A stretch of DNA of 38,329 bases, from assembly GCA_022825005.1 (NCBI GenBank), contig JAJDYU010000083.1, positions 1 through 38,329 of the forward strand, read 5' to 3'. The notes below the pieces were generated by a model that was not told the origin of the DNA, did no database searches, and worked only from the letters and a program-made list of their open reading frames with translations. The stretch is from Acidimicrobiia bacterium (GTDB lineage: Bacteria > Actinomycetota > Acidimicrobiia > Acidimicrobiales > Bin134). This document shows positions 14,335 to 21,059 of the stretch, in pieces. Both the position numbers and the translations under genes were made by a program. Every line of letters begins with the position of its first letter. Positions within the stretch are counted from its first letter, which is position 1.

Positions 14335-14439
14335 GTCATTTCTCCTTGCCGATGCTCGCCCGGCTAGATGGCAGTCAGGAATTGGCAAAGTACCATGCTC
14401 CCCGGAAACGACAAGACCGTTCCACATTGAGAGGAACGC

Positions 14440-14871
14440 ATGGATCAAGCTCAGATGGCCGACACAATCGAGATCGAGCAGATGCTGGCCCGCTATGCCG
14501 TCGGCATGACCAAAGACGACATCGACGCGGTGATGGAGGTGTTCACCCCCGATGGCACCTATAGCGCATTCGGCGACAAGTATGCATTGGCCGACTTCCC
14601 CCGGCTGGTGGCCGCCGCCCCCAAGGGCCTGTTCCTGGTGGGGCCCCCGGAAATCGACCTGAACGGAGACGAGGCCACCGGCACACAGCCGCTGTGCTTC
14701 GTCGACCAGACCAACCACGACATGCGTATCGGCTACTACAACGACACCTACCGCCGCACCGACAAGGGATGGCGGCTGGCCACCCGCTCGATGACCTTCC
14801 TGCGGCGCAGCGGCAACCGCGACGCCGGTCGCCCCCACGACCCCAACCGTCCCGAGCCGACGGATAGCTGA
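14440..14871 (+). CDS. SnoaL-like (NTF2-fold) protein
   Basis: A 143-residue SnoaL/NTF2-fold protein, with an N-terminal helix IEIEQMLARYAVGMTKDDID, then AVMEVFTPDGTYSAFG and a C-terminal DTYRRTDKGWRLATRSMTFL. This fold serves as ketosteroid isomerase, polyketide cyclase, dehydratase or the small subunit of oxygenases. A GAGAGGAA ribosome site sits just before the ATG. It is the first gene of the operon with ferredoxin, two acyl-CoA dehydrogenase subunits, cyclase and CoA ligase, and faces the P450. A role as hydratase or isomerase in that route is possible but not shown. The C-terminal ~20 residues are Pro/Arg-rich and probably disordered. Confidence 0.85.
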   Translation: MDQAQMADTIEIEQMLARYAVGMTKDDIDAVMEVFTPDGTYSAFGDKYALADFPRLVAAAPKGLFLVGPPEIDLNGDEATGTQPLCFVDQTNHDMRIGYYNDTYRRTDKGWRLATRSMTFLRRSGNRDAGRPHDPNRPEPTDS

Positions 14872-14882
14872 GGGCAGGCCCG

Positions 14883-15167
14883 GTGAGCAACCCCACTAGC
14901 CTGACCATCATCTTCAGAGGCCAGCGCCGCACGATGGACTACGTCGAGGGCGACACGGTGCTCGAATCCGCCCGCCGGGCGGGGCTCAACCCGCCGTTTT
15001 CCTGTGAGGCCGGCAACTGCGCCACTTGCATGGCCTTTCTCCAGAAAGGCAGCGTCACTATGCGAGTAAACGAGGCGTTGGAGCCCGACGAGGTGGAGGA
15101 GGGATTCATCCTCACCTGCCAGTCGGTCCCCGACTGTGACTCCGTCGTGGACTACGACAGCTTGTAG
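14883..15167 (+). CDS. [2Fe-2S] plant-type ferredoxin
   Basis: A 94-residue ferredoxin with the plant-type cluster pattern: Cys41-x4-Cys46-x2-Cys49-x29-Cys79 (SCEAGNCATCMAF and FILTCQSVP). It carries single electrons to an oxygenase. The GTG at 14883 follows a GAGGGCAGG ribosome site and lies 11 bp after the SnoaL-like stop. Its most obvious partner is the divergent P450 at 13123-14334, although plant-type ferredoxins more often serve Rieske oxygenases and membrane hydroxylases, so the Rieske protein at 9628-10653 is an alternative. No ferredoxin reductase is seen in the window. Confidence 0.93.
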   Translation: MSNPTSLTIIFRGQRRTMDYVEGDTVLESARRAGLNPPFSCEAGNCATCMAFLQKGSVTMRVNEALEPDEVEEGFILTCQSVPDCDSVVDYDSL

Positions 15168-15175
15168 CCCCCGGT

Positions 15176-16321
15176 GTGATGGATCCCGAGACCTTTCGCC
15201 GCGACTTGGGAGCTTGGCTCGACGACAACGCCAACGAGCTCGCACCGCCGTATGAGGGCGCCGGCTCGATGGACGAGCAGATGGCTCACTACTCCCACGT
15301 GAAGAGGTCTCTCTACGACGCCGGATTCGGCCGCTACGGATGGCCGGAATCGGTAGACGGGCTGGGCGGCTCGCCGCTTCTGCGGGCCATGGTTGGCGAA
15401 GAGATAAACCTGCGGGGGCTGTGCGACCCCAACCCCTGGACGATGATCGAGGTGCTAGTACCCACCGTCATCGGCTTCGCCCGGCCCGAGGTTGCCGCCG
15501 CCCTGGTGCCGCCGTTTCTGAGGGGTGACGAGATGTGGTGCCAAGGATTCTCCGAGCCCGATGCGGGCAGCGACTTGGCCTCCCTGTCGTGCCGGGCGGC
15601 CAAAACCGACGGCGGTTGGCTGGTGAGCGGGCAGAAGATCTGGACCAGCTTCATCCAGTACGCCCAGCGCTGCGTGCTTCTCACCCGCACCGGCGAGCCC
15701 AACAGCGCCCACCGGGGAATCACCGCCCTGCTGGTGGACGTGGACTCTCCCGGCATCACCTACAGCCCGATCGAGACCATGCACGGGCGGCTGGACTTCG
15801 CCGAGGTCCACTACGACGAGGTGTTCGTGCCCACCGAACGGCTCATCGGCGAGGAGAACGGGGGCTGGCAGGTGGCCATGGACATCCTCCCCTACGAGCG
15901 TTCCACCACGTTCTGGCATCGGGGCGCCCTCTTGCACCGGCGCCTCTCCGACCTGGTGGCCCAGCTCGTGGCCAATGGCGACCGCAGTGACACCGCGGCC
16001 AGAGCTCTGGGCCATGCCTTCCAGTCGCTGGTGGCCTTTCGCAGCCGATCCCGAGATACCCAGCACCGCTTGGCCGATGGCCAGCAGCTCGGCGTGGAGA
16101 CCTCCATCGACAAGATCCTCATCACATCGGCTGAACAGCAACTGTTTGGGGCAGTTCGCGACCTGCTCGGGGGCGTGGTGGAGTTCGACGACGACATCGA
16201 CGCGGCCATGTGGCGCACCGACTACCTCTATTCCAAGGCCGCTCCCATCTATGGCGGCACCGCCGAAATCCAGCGCAACATCGTGGCCCGCCGATTGCTC
16301 GATCTGGGACCCGAGTCATGA
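15176..16321 (+). CDS. Acyl-CoA dehydrogenase, large subunit of a probable heteromeric pair
   Basis: A 381-residue FadE-type flavoprotein. The FAD/substrate region has MWCQGFSEPDAGSDLASLSC and WLVSGQKIWTSFIQYAQRC; the C-terminal helix has IYGGTAEIQRNIVARRLLD. At the position of the MCAD catalytic Glu (YEGT) this protein has YGGT, so the base must lie elsewhere. It starts at GTG 15176 or the next codon ATG 15179, 8 bp after the ferredoxin. Its stop overlaps the start of a second, shorter acyl-CoA dehydrogenase (ATGA). That pairing matches the alpha2-beta2 acyl-CoA dehydrogenases known from mycobacterial steroid side-chain breakdown, in which two half-competent subunits share active sites. Confidence 0.92.
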   Translation: MMDPETFRRDLGAWLDDNANELAPPYEGAGSMDEQMAHYSHVKRSLYDAGFGRYGWPESVDGLGGSPLLRAMVGEEINLRGLCDPNPWTMIEVLVPTVIGFARPEVAAALVPPFLRGDEMWCQGFSEPDAGSDLASLSCRAAKTDGGWLVSGQKIWTSFIQYAQRCVLLTRTGEPNSAHRGITALLVDVDSPGITYSPIETMHGRLDFAEVHYDEVFVPTERLIGEENGGWQVAMDILPYERSTTFWHRGALLHRRLSDLVAQLVANGDRSDTAARALGHAFQSLVAFRSRSRDTQHRLADGQQLGVETSIDKILITSAEQQLFGAVRDLLGGVVEFDDDIDAAMWRTDYLYSKAAPIYGGTAEIQRNIVARRLLDLGPES

Positions 16322-17295
16322 GCGACACGGTGGACGCCGAAGATCTGGCGCTGCTCGCCACCGGGTTCGAGGCCGCGATGGCCGAAGAGACCCGTCCCGC
16401 GGAGACCGACCAGGCGCTGTTTGATCTGGGGTGGGCCGAGCTGCTCTCCGCCGCCCCCTCCCAAGGAGCCGCCACCGCATTCCGCGCCCTCGGCACAACC
16501 AATTCAGCCGCCGGCCTGCTTGACGACGTGGTGGCCAACGCCCTCGGAATCGGCATCTCCCCTCAAACCTGTGTGGTCTTCCCCGCTCCCCACCAAGCAG
16601 AGGCCCCGGCCCACCCCCAAGGCGATGCCATGGTGGTCGACGGGCTGGTATCAGCCCGAGCGGAGGGGGCAACAACCGCGGTTCTGGCTGTCGAGGCCAA
16701 CGGTGATGTCAGCATCAACTCCATCGATGCCGGCCTTCTACAAGGTCCGGTGGCCGGAGGGGTCGATCCGGGACGCGCCTACCGCCGGCTATCAGTGGAA
16801 ATTCCGGCCGACGCCCTGGTGCCGGTCCCAACCAGCGGCAGCTGGGAGTCGGCAGTGGCGGCAGCCCGAACGGCGCTGGCCCACCAGCTACTCGGCGGGG
16901 CGCGATGGATGCTTGCCGAGGCCCGCCAGCACGCCGTCGACCGGGCCCAGTTCGGCCGCCCGGTGGCGTCATTTCAGGCCATCCGTCACAAGCTGGCGGA
17001 GTCGCTGGTCCAGATTGAGGGAGCGGCGTCGGTGGCCGAAGCTTGCCTCGACGACCCCGATCCCCTGCTGGCCGCACTGGCCAAGTCGCTGGCCGGCCAA
17101 GCCGCTGCCACAACCGCGACCCACGCCCAGCAGGTTCTGGCCGGAATCGGCTTCACCGCTGAGCACCAGTTCCACTACTGGCTCAAGCGGATGCTGGTGG
17201 TGGACACGCTGTTCGGCTCGGCCAGCTCGCTCCCCGCCGAGATCGGCCACCACTTGCTTTCTCGGGGGACCGTGCCCCGTCTCATCCAGCTCTAG
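16318..17295 (+). CDS. Acyl-CoA dehydrogenase, small/degenerate subunit
   Basis: A 325-residue acyl-CoA dehydrogenase paralogue, shorter than the ~380 usual. The C-terminal domain is recognisable: RQHAVDRAQFGRPVASFQAI and later GFTAEHQFHYWLKRML. It lacks both the EPxxGSD loop and the YxGT segment of a stand-alone enzyme, and its N-terminal half is reduced. The first codon is ATG 16318, overlapping the stop of the larger subunit; the in-frame ATG at 16210 lies inside the upstream gene and is rejected. It most likely forms a heterotetramer with the preceding protein. It is Ala-rich but otherwise unremarkable in composition. Confidence 0.88.
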   Translation: MSDTVDAEDLALLATGFEAAMAEETRPAETDQALFDLGWAELLSAAPSQGAATAFRALGTTNSAAGLLDDVVANALGIGISPQTCVVFPAPHQAEAPAHPQGDAMVVDGLVSARAEGATTAVLAVEANGDVSINSIDAGLLQGPVAGGVDPGRAYRRLSVEIPADALVPVPTSGSWESAVAAARTALAHQLLGGARWMLAEARQHAVDRAQFGRPVASFQAIRHKLAESLVQIEGAASVAEACLDDPDPLLAALAKSLAGQAAATTATHAQQVLAGIGFTAEHQFHYWLKRMLVVDTLFGSASSLPAEIGHHLLSRGTVPRLIQL

Positions 17296-17303
17296 GAGAA
17301 CCC

Positions 17304-18323
17304 ATGGGTCGAGAAGACTACGCCCGATACGCCAAGCACTGGTCGGCGCCCGACTACTCCGTGGACGACGACGGCAAGGTGGTCGGCGGCTATGAACCCG
17401 AGGGGCCCAACAACTGGGGACGCTGGGGCGACGACGACCAGCGGGGCACCCAGAATCTGATCGGCCCCGAGCAGCGAGTTCGGGCCGCCTCGCTAGTGCA
17501 GTCGGGCAAGGTGTTCTCGCTGGCCCTGCCCATCGACGCCAGCGGCCCCCGGTTCCATACCCGACCGGCCCCGCTGCACTGGTTCATGATGGCTGGGTCC
17601 GACCAGGTGGTGGGCTCGCCTTACTCCGCCGCCGATCCCGACTTCCAGTGGAACGACGACATGTTCCAGATGCCCCTCCAGGGCTCAACCCAGTGGGACG
17701 GCTTCGCCCATGTGATCTACCGGGACACGATGTACAACGGCTATTGGGCCGGCAACGTCACCGCTTTCGGGGGCGCATCGGTGCTGGGCATCGAAAACCA
17801 CCGGGAGAGCTTCGTGGGCCGAGCAGTGCTGTTGGATCTGCCCCGCTCCGAAGGCCTTGACCCGCTGGCCCCGGCCACGGTCATCGACTCAGCCATGCTG
17901 GATCGCTGTATTGAGGCTCAGGGGGCTGCGATCGAACCCGGCGACATCGCCCTGATCCGCACCGGCTACATGGCGTTGTGGGATCCAAGCTTCACCCCAC
18001 AGCAGCAGGAGGAGTACTTCGGAGGTTCTCCGGGATTCGGAGTGGATGCCCTCAACTGGTGCGACCGCAACGACATCTCCGCCGTGGCGGCCGACACTAT
18101 TGGCGTGGAGGTGCTGGTGCCTGAAGACCCCGAGGCCCGAAAGCACCCCGTCCACTGCGGGGCGCTGGTGGACCGTGGGCTGCCTCTGGGCGAGTTCTGG
18201 GTGCTGGACGCCCTCGCCGCAGACTGTGCCGACGACGGCCGTTATGAGTTCATGCTGGTCGCTCCTCCGCTCAACATCCCCGGGGCGGTGGGCTCGCCTC
18301 TCAACCCCATCGCCATCAAGTAG
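17304..18323 (+). CDS. Cyclase-family hydrolase (kynurenine formamidase-like fold)
   Basis: A 339-residue protein of the cyclase family (PF04199; includes kynurenine formamidase and isatin hydrolase). The metal-site region reads QGSTQWDGFAH where KynB-type enzymes have HxGTHxDxPxH, so the first two His are replaced but Asp and the last His remain. The C-terminus YEFMLVAPPLN and GSPLNPIAIK is typical of a long-form subgroup. It starts at ATG 17304 with an AGGAG site, 8 bp after the small dehydrogenase subunit. Within a CoA-ligase/dehydrogenase operon it may open a lactone, lactam or ring. A decayed paralogous tail is found at 33205-33318. Confidence 0.85.
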   Translation: MGREDYARYAKHWSAPDYSVDDDGKVVGGYEPEGPNNWGRWGDDDQRGTQNLIGPEQRVRAASLVQSGKVFSLALPIDASGPRFHTRPAPLHWFMMAGSDQVVGSPYSAADPDFQWNDDMFQMPLQGSTQWDGFAHVIYRDTMYNGYWAGNVTAFGGASVLGIENHRESFVGRAVLLDLPRSEGLDPLAPATVIDSAMLDRCIEAQGAAIEPGDIALIRTGYMALWDPSFTPQQQEEYFGGSPGFGVDALNWCDRNDISAVAADTIGVEVLVPEDPEARKHPVHCGALVDRGLPLGEFWVLDALAADCADDGRYEFMLVAPPLNIPGAVGSPLNPIAIK

Positions 18324-18353
18324 AGCCATGAGCCGTCCACCGGAGGTAAGGCC

Positions 18354-19988
18354 ATGAGCGAGTCGCGTTGGACGCTGCGATCGGTGCCCGCCCATCTGGA
18401 ACAGCGCTATGTGAACGAAGGATGGTGGACCGACGCCACCCTGGGAGGGCGGGTTGCCGAGTGGCTGGCCGCTGCTCCCGATGCCGAGGTCCACATCCAT
18501 TCCCGCACCCGCGATTGGCACGGCACCTACGCCGATGTCGACTCCGAGGCCCGCCGACTGGTGGCCCTCTTGCGCAGCAAGGGCATCGAGGCGGGCGCGG
18601 TGGTGGCGTTCCAGATTCCCAACTGGCTAGAGGCGGTGGCGGCATTCTGCGGTTTGGCCATGGGCGGCTACATCCTGGTGCCCATCACCCACATCTACGG
18701 CCGCAAGGAGGTGTCGTTCATCCTCCACGAATGCCGTGCCGAGGCCTACATCTCGCCGGCCGCCTACGGCCACGTGGACTACGCCGAGATCGTCGACCAC
18801 GCCGCCCCAACCAGCCTCCGGCTGCACCTGGTGGTGGGCGATGGGTCCGACCAGCCCGCCCCCGCCTGTGTGCGCCGGGCCTCCTGGGCGGAGGTGGAGG
18901 CATGTGATCCCGCAGCTGAGCAGCCCGAGCCGAATGCCAGTGACATCGCGGTGCTGGCCTATACGTCGGGCACCACCAGCGACCCCAAGGGCGCCATCCA
19001 CAACCATCAAACGCTTCTCAGCGAACTGAACCACATGGCCATGTGGCTTACCGACCGGCGGCCCAACCTGATGGGATCGCCGGTGGCCCACGCCACCGGG
19101 ATGCTGGGCGGGGTCTTGGGCCCCCTGTACGTAAGCGGCGACATCCACCTCACAGACCGGTGGGACCCGGGCCACGCCCTTGAGGTGATGATGGCCTACG
19201 GCATCGGCGGCGGGGTGGGCGCATCGATCTTTCTCACCAGCCTCCTCGACCATCCGAACTTCACTCCCGAGCACGCGGCCCTGATGCCCCGGGTGGGGCT
19301 GGGCGGAGCGCCGGTGCCCGCCGCGGTAGGCCAACGAGCCGAGTCTTTGGGCATCAAGATCATCCGGGCCTACGGCTCCACCGAACACCCGTCGGTCACC
19401 GGCATGGAGTATGAAGAACCGGCCGAGCTTCGCCACAACACCGATGGCCGCCCTCGACCCGGAATCGAAATGCGGATAGTCGACGAGGACGGGCGCGACC
19501 TGCCCGCGGGCAATCCCGGCGAGATCGTGACCCGCGGCCCCGAGCTGTGCCTGGGCTACACCGACCCCGAGCTGAACACTGCATTTGACGAAGACGGCTG
19601 GTACCGAACCGGCGACATTGGCATCGTCGACGAGCACGGCTGCTTGACCATCACTGACCGGGTGAAGGACATCATCATTCGGGGAGGCGAAAACCTGTCG
19701 GCCGCCGAGATCGAGGAGGTGGTCGCCAAAGTGCCCGGAGTGGCCGAAGTAGCGGTGGTGGCCGCACCTGATGAGCGGCTCGGGGAGCGCGCCTGCGCCG
19801 TGGTCCGCCTGCTACCTGACGCCGATCCGATCGATCTGCCCGCCCTCGTCCCTCACTTGGAGCGAGCCGGGCTGGCCCGCCAGAAATGGCCCGAGGAACT
19901 CCGTCTAGTAGCCGACTTCCCCCGCACCGCCTCCGGCAAGATAAGAAAGGTGGACCTGCGAGCTCAGCTTCGGCAGGGAAAGCTCTAG
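18354..19988 (+). CDS. AMP-dependent acyl-CoA ligase (FadD-like)
   Basis: A 544-residue adenylate-forming ligase with the full motif set: YTSGTTSDPKGAIHNH (P-loop), YGSTEHP, GEIVTRGPELCLGY, WYRTGDIG, IIRGGENLSAAEIEEVV and the C-terminal PRTASGKIRKVDLR with the catalytic Lys. It activates a carboxylic acid to acyl-AMP and then the CoA thioester. The ATG at 18354 has a strong GGAGGT site, 30 bp after the cyclase. It is the last gene of the operon starting at 14440 and would prepare the substrate for the two-subunit acyl-CoA dehydrogenase encoded upstream. The acid is unknown. Confidence 0.93.
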   Translation: MSESRWTLRSVPAHLEQRYVNEGWWTDATLGGRVAEWLAAAPDAEVHIHSRTRDWHGTYADVDSEARRLVALLRSKGIEAGAVVAFQIPNWLEAVAAFCGLAMGGYILVPITHIYGRKEVSFILHECRAEAYISPAAYGHVDYAEIVDHAAPTSLRLHLVVGDGSDQPAPACVRRASWAEVEACDPAAEQPEPNASDIAVLAYTSGTTSDPKGAIHNHQTLLSELNHMAMWLTDRRPNLMGSPVAHATGMLGGVLGPLYVSGDIHLTDRWDPGHALEVMMAYGIGGGVGASIFLTSLLDHPNFTPEHAALMPRVGLGGAPVPAAVGQRAESLGIKIIRAYGSTEHPSVTGMEYEEPAELRHNTDGRPRPGIEMRIVDEDGRDLPAGNPGEIVTRGPELCLGYTDPELNTAFDEDGWYRTGDIGIVDEHGCLTITDRVKDIIIRGGENLSAAEIEEVVAKVPGVAEVAVVAAPDERLGERACAVVRLLPDADPIDLPALVPHLERAGLARQKWPEELRLVADFPRTASGKIRKVDLRAQLRQGKL

Positions 19989-20016
19989 CCTCCCGCCACC
20001 AGGAGCACCGAACCGC

Positions 20017-20991
20017 TCACTCCCCCGGGAATCTCAGGCCGATCTGGTCGCGGATCTGGTCGAGGGTGCCCATGATCGACAGGGTCTCGGCGTGGGAGAT
20101 CACCGGGCTCTCCAGCTCGCCGGAGGCCAGGCAGCGGTGGAACTCCTCGACCTGGAAGCGGAGACCGTCGCCCTCCCACGAGCCGTCTATCTCTTCCCGC
20201 TCGAAGCCGCGCGTCACCGTCAACGATCCGGGGCAGTGCATGAACGCCGGGAGCTCGATCGTTCCCTCGGTACCGGCGATGCGGGCGGTGCAGCCCAGGT
20301 TGGTGGCAATGGCCGCCTTCACAACCGCCAACTCGCCGCCAGCGTGTCCCAAGACGGCGGCCACCTGCTCATCCACCCCGGTCTCGCCGATTCGTCCCTG
20401 GGCCGCCACGCTGGTCGGCGTGCCCAGCACCAACGAGGCGAACTGCACGGGATACACGCCCAGATCGAGAATTCCCCCGCCGCCCCTTTCGGCGTCGTAC
20501 AGCCGGTGGTCGGGGTCGAACGGCTGGTGGAAACCGAAGTCGGCCTCCACCAACTGGGGCTGGCCGATGGCCTGCTCGCCCAGCAGATCGGCCAGCACCC
20601 GATAAGCGGGAAGGAAACGGCTCCACATCGCCTCCATCAACAGCAGGCCCCGCTCCCGGGCGGCATCGATCATCCGCTGGCTCTGGGCCTGGCTGAGGGC
20701 AAACGGCTTCTCGCACAACACAGGCTTGCCCGCCTCCAAGAACATGAGCGTGTCCTGCTCATGGCGAGACTGGGGTGTGGCCACATACACGGCGTCCACG
20801 TCTGGGTCGGCAGCCAGATCCTCGTAGCTGCCGTAGGCCGCCGAGGCCTCATATTTGGCGGCGAAGTCCTTGGCCCGGTCGGCCGAGCGCGACCCAACGG
20901 CGTAGATCTCGGCGTCGTCCAGCAACTGGAGCCCATTGGCGAACCCCACGGCGATGGCCCCCGGTCCGGCTATTCCCCATCGAACGGTCAT
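20017..20991 (-). CDS. Gfo/Idh/MocA-family NAD(P)-dependent oxidoreductase
   Basis: A 324-residue oxidoreductase. The N-terminal Rossmann fold begins VRWGIAGPGAIAVGFANGL; VYVATPQSRHEQD and the substrate/cofactor motif VLCEKPFALS follow, then the C-terminal beta-sheet domain with GGGGILDLGVYPVQFASLVL. Family members oxidise or reduce sugars, inositols and dihydrodiols. The ATG at 20991 lies 6 nt after TAGCGT with no ribosome site. It is divergent from the GH2 glycosidase/GMC oxidoreductase unit, so a role in metabolising the released or oxidised sugar is likely. Its end converges with the acyl-CoA ligase (28 bp between stops). Confidence 0.92.
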   Translation of the reverse strand: MTVRWGIAGPGAIAVGFANGLQLLDDAEIYAVGSRSADRAKDFAAKYEASAAYGSYEDLAADPDVDAVYVATPQSRHEQDTLMFLEAGKPVLCEKPFALSQAQSQRMIDAARERGLLLMEAMWSRFLPAYRVLADLLGEQAIGQPQLVEADFGFHQPFDPDHRLYDAERGGGGILDLGVYPVQFASLVLGTPTSVAAQGRIGETGVDEQVAAVLGHAGGELAVVKAAIATNLGCTARIAGTEGTIELPAFMHCPGSLTVTRGFEREEIDGSWEGDGLRFQVEEFHRCLASGELESPVISHAETLSIMGTLDQIRDQIGLRFPGE

Positions 20992-21003
20992 GGCCGGACG
21001 CTA
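20992..21003 (-). promoter_or_regulatory. -10 box of the Gfo/Idh/MocA gene, probable leaderless start
   Basis: On the minus strand TAGCGT (21003-20998) is followed by six bases and then the ATG at 20991. No Shine-Dalgarno sequence is present. Confidence 0.42.
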
Positions 21004-21059
21004 CCGCGACAAGGGCTGCTGAAAGACATTCCCCTACTCTGTGCCGACTGGAGGTACCG

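Noticed and set aside
14419..14437. GTTCCACATTGAGAGGAAC as a third IclR operator
   Set aside because: The arms are 9 bases apart instead of 7, the inner bases do not pair, and the right arm is the ribosome site of the SnoaL-like gene. The resemblance is probably chance.
14335..14838. N-terminal extension of P450 copy 1 to 571 residues
   Set aside because: It would run antisense through the SnoaL-like gene and beyond the AAGGAGA site that precedes the normal P450 start at 14334.
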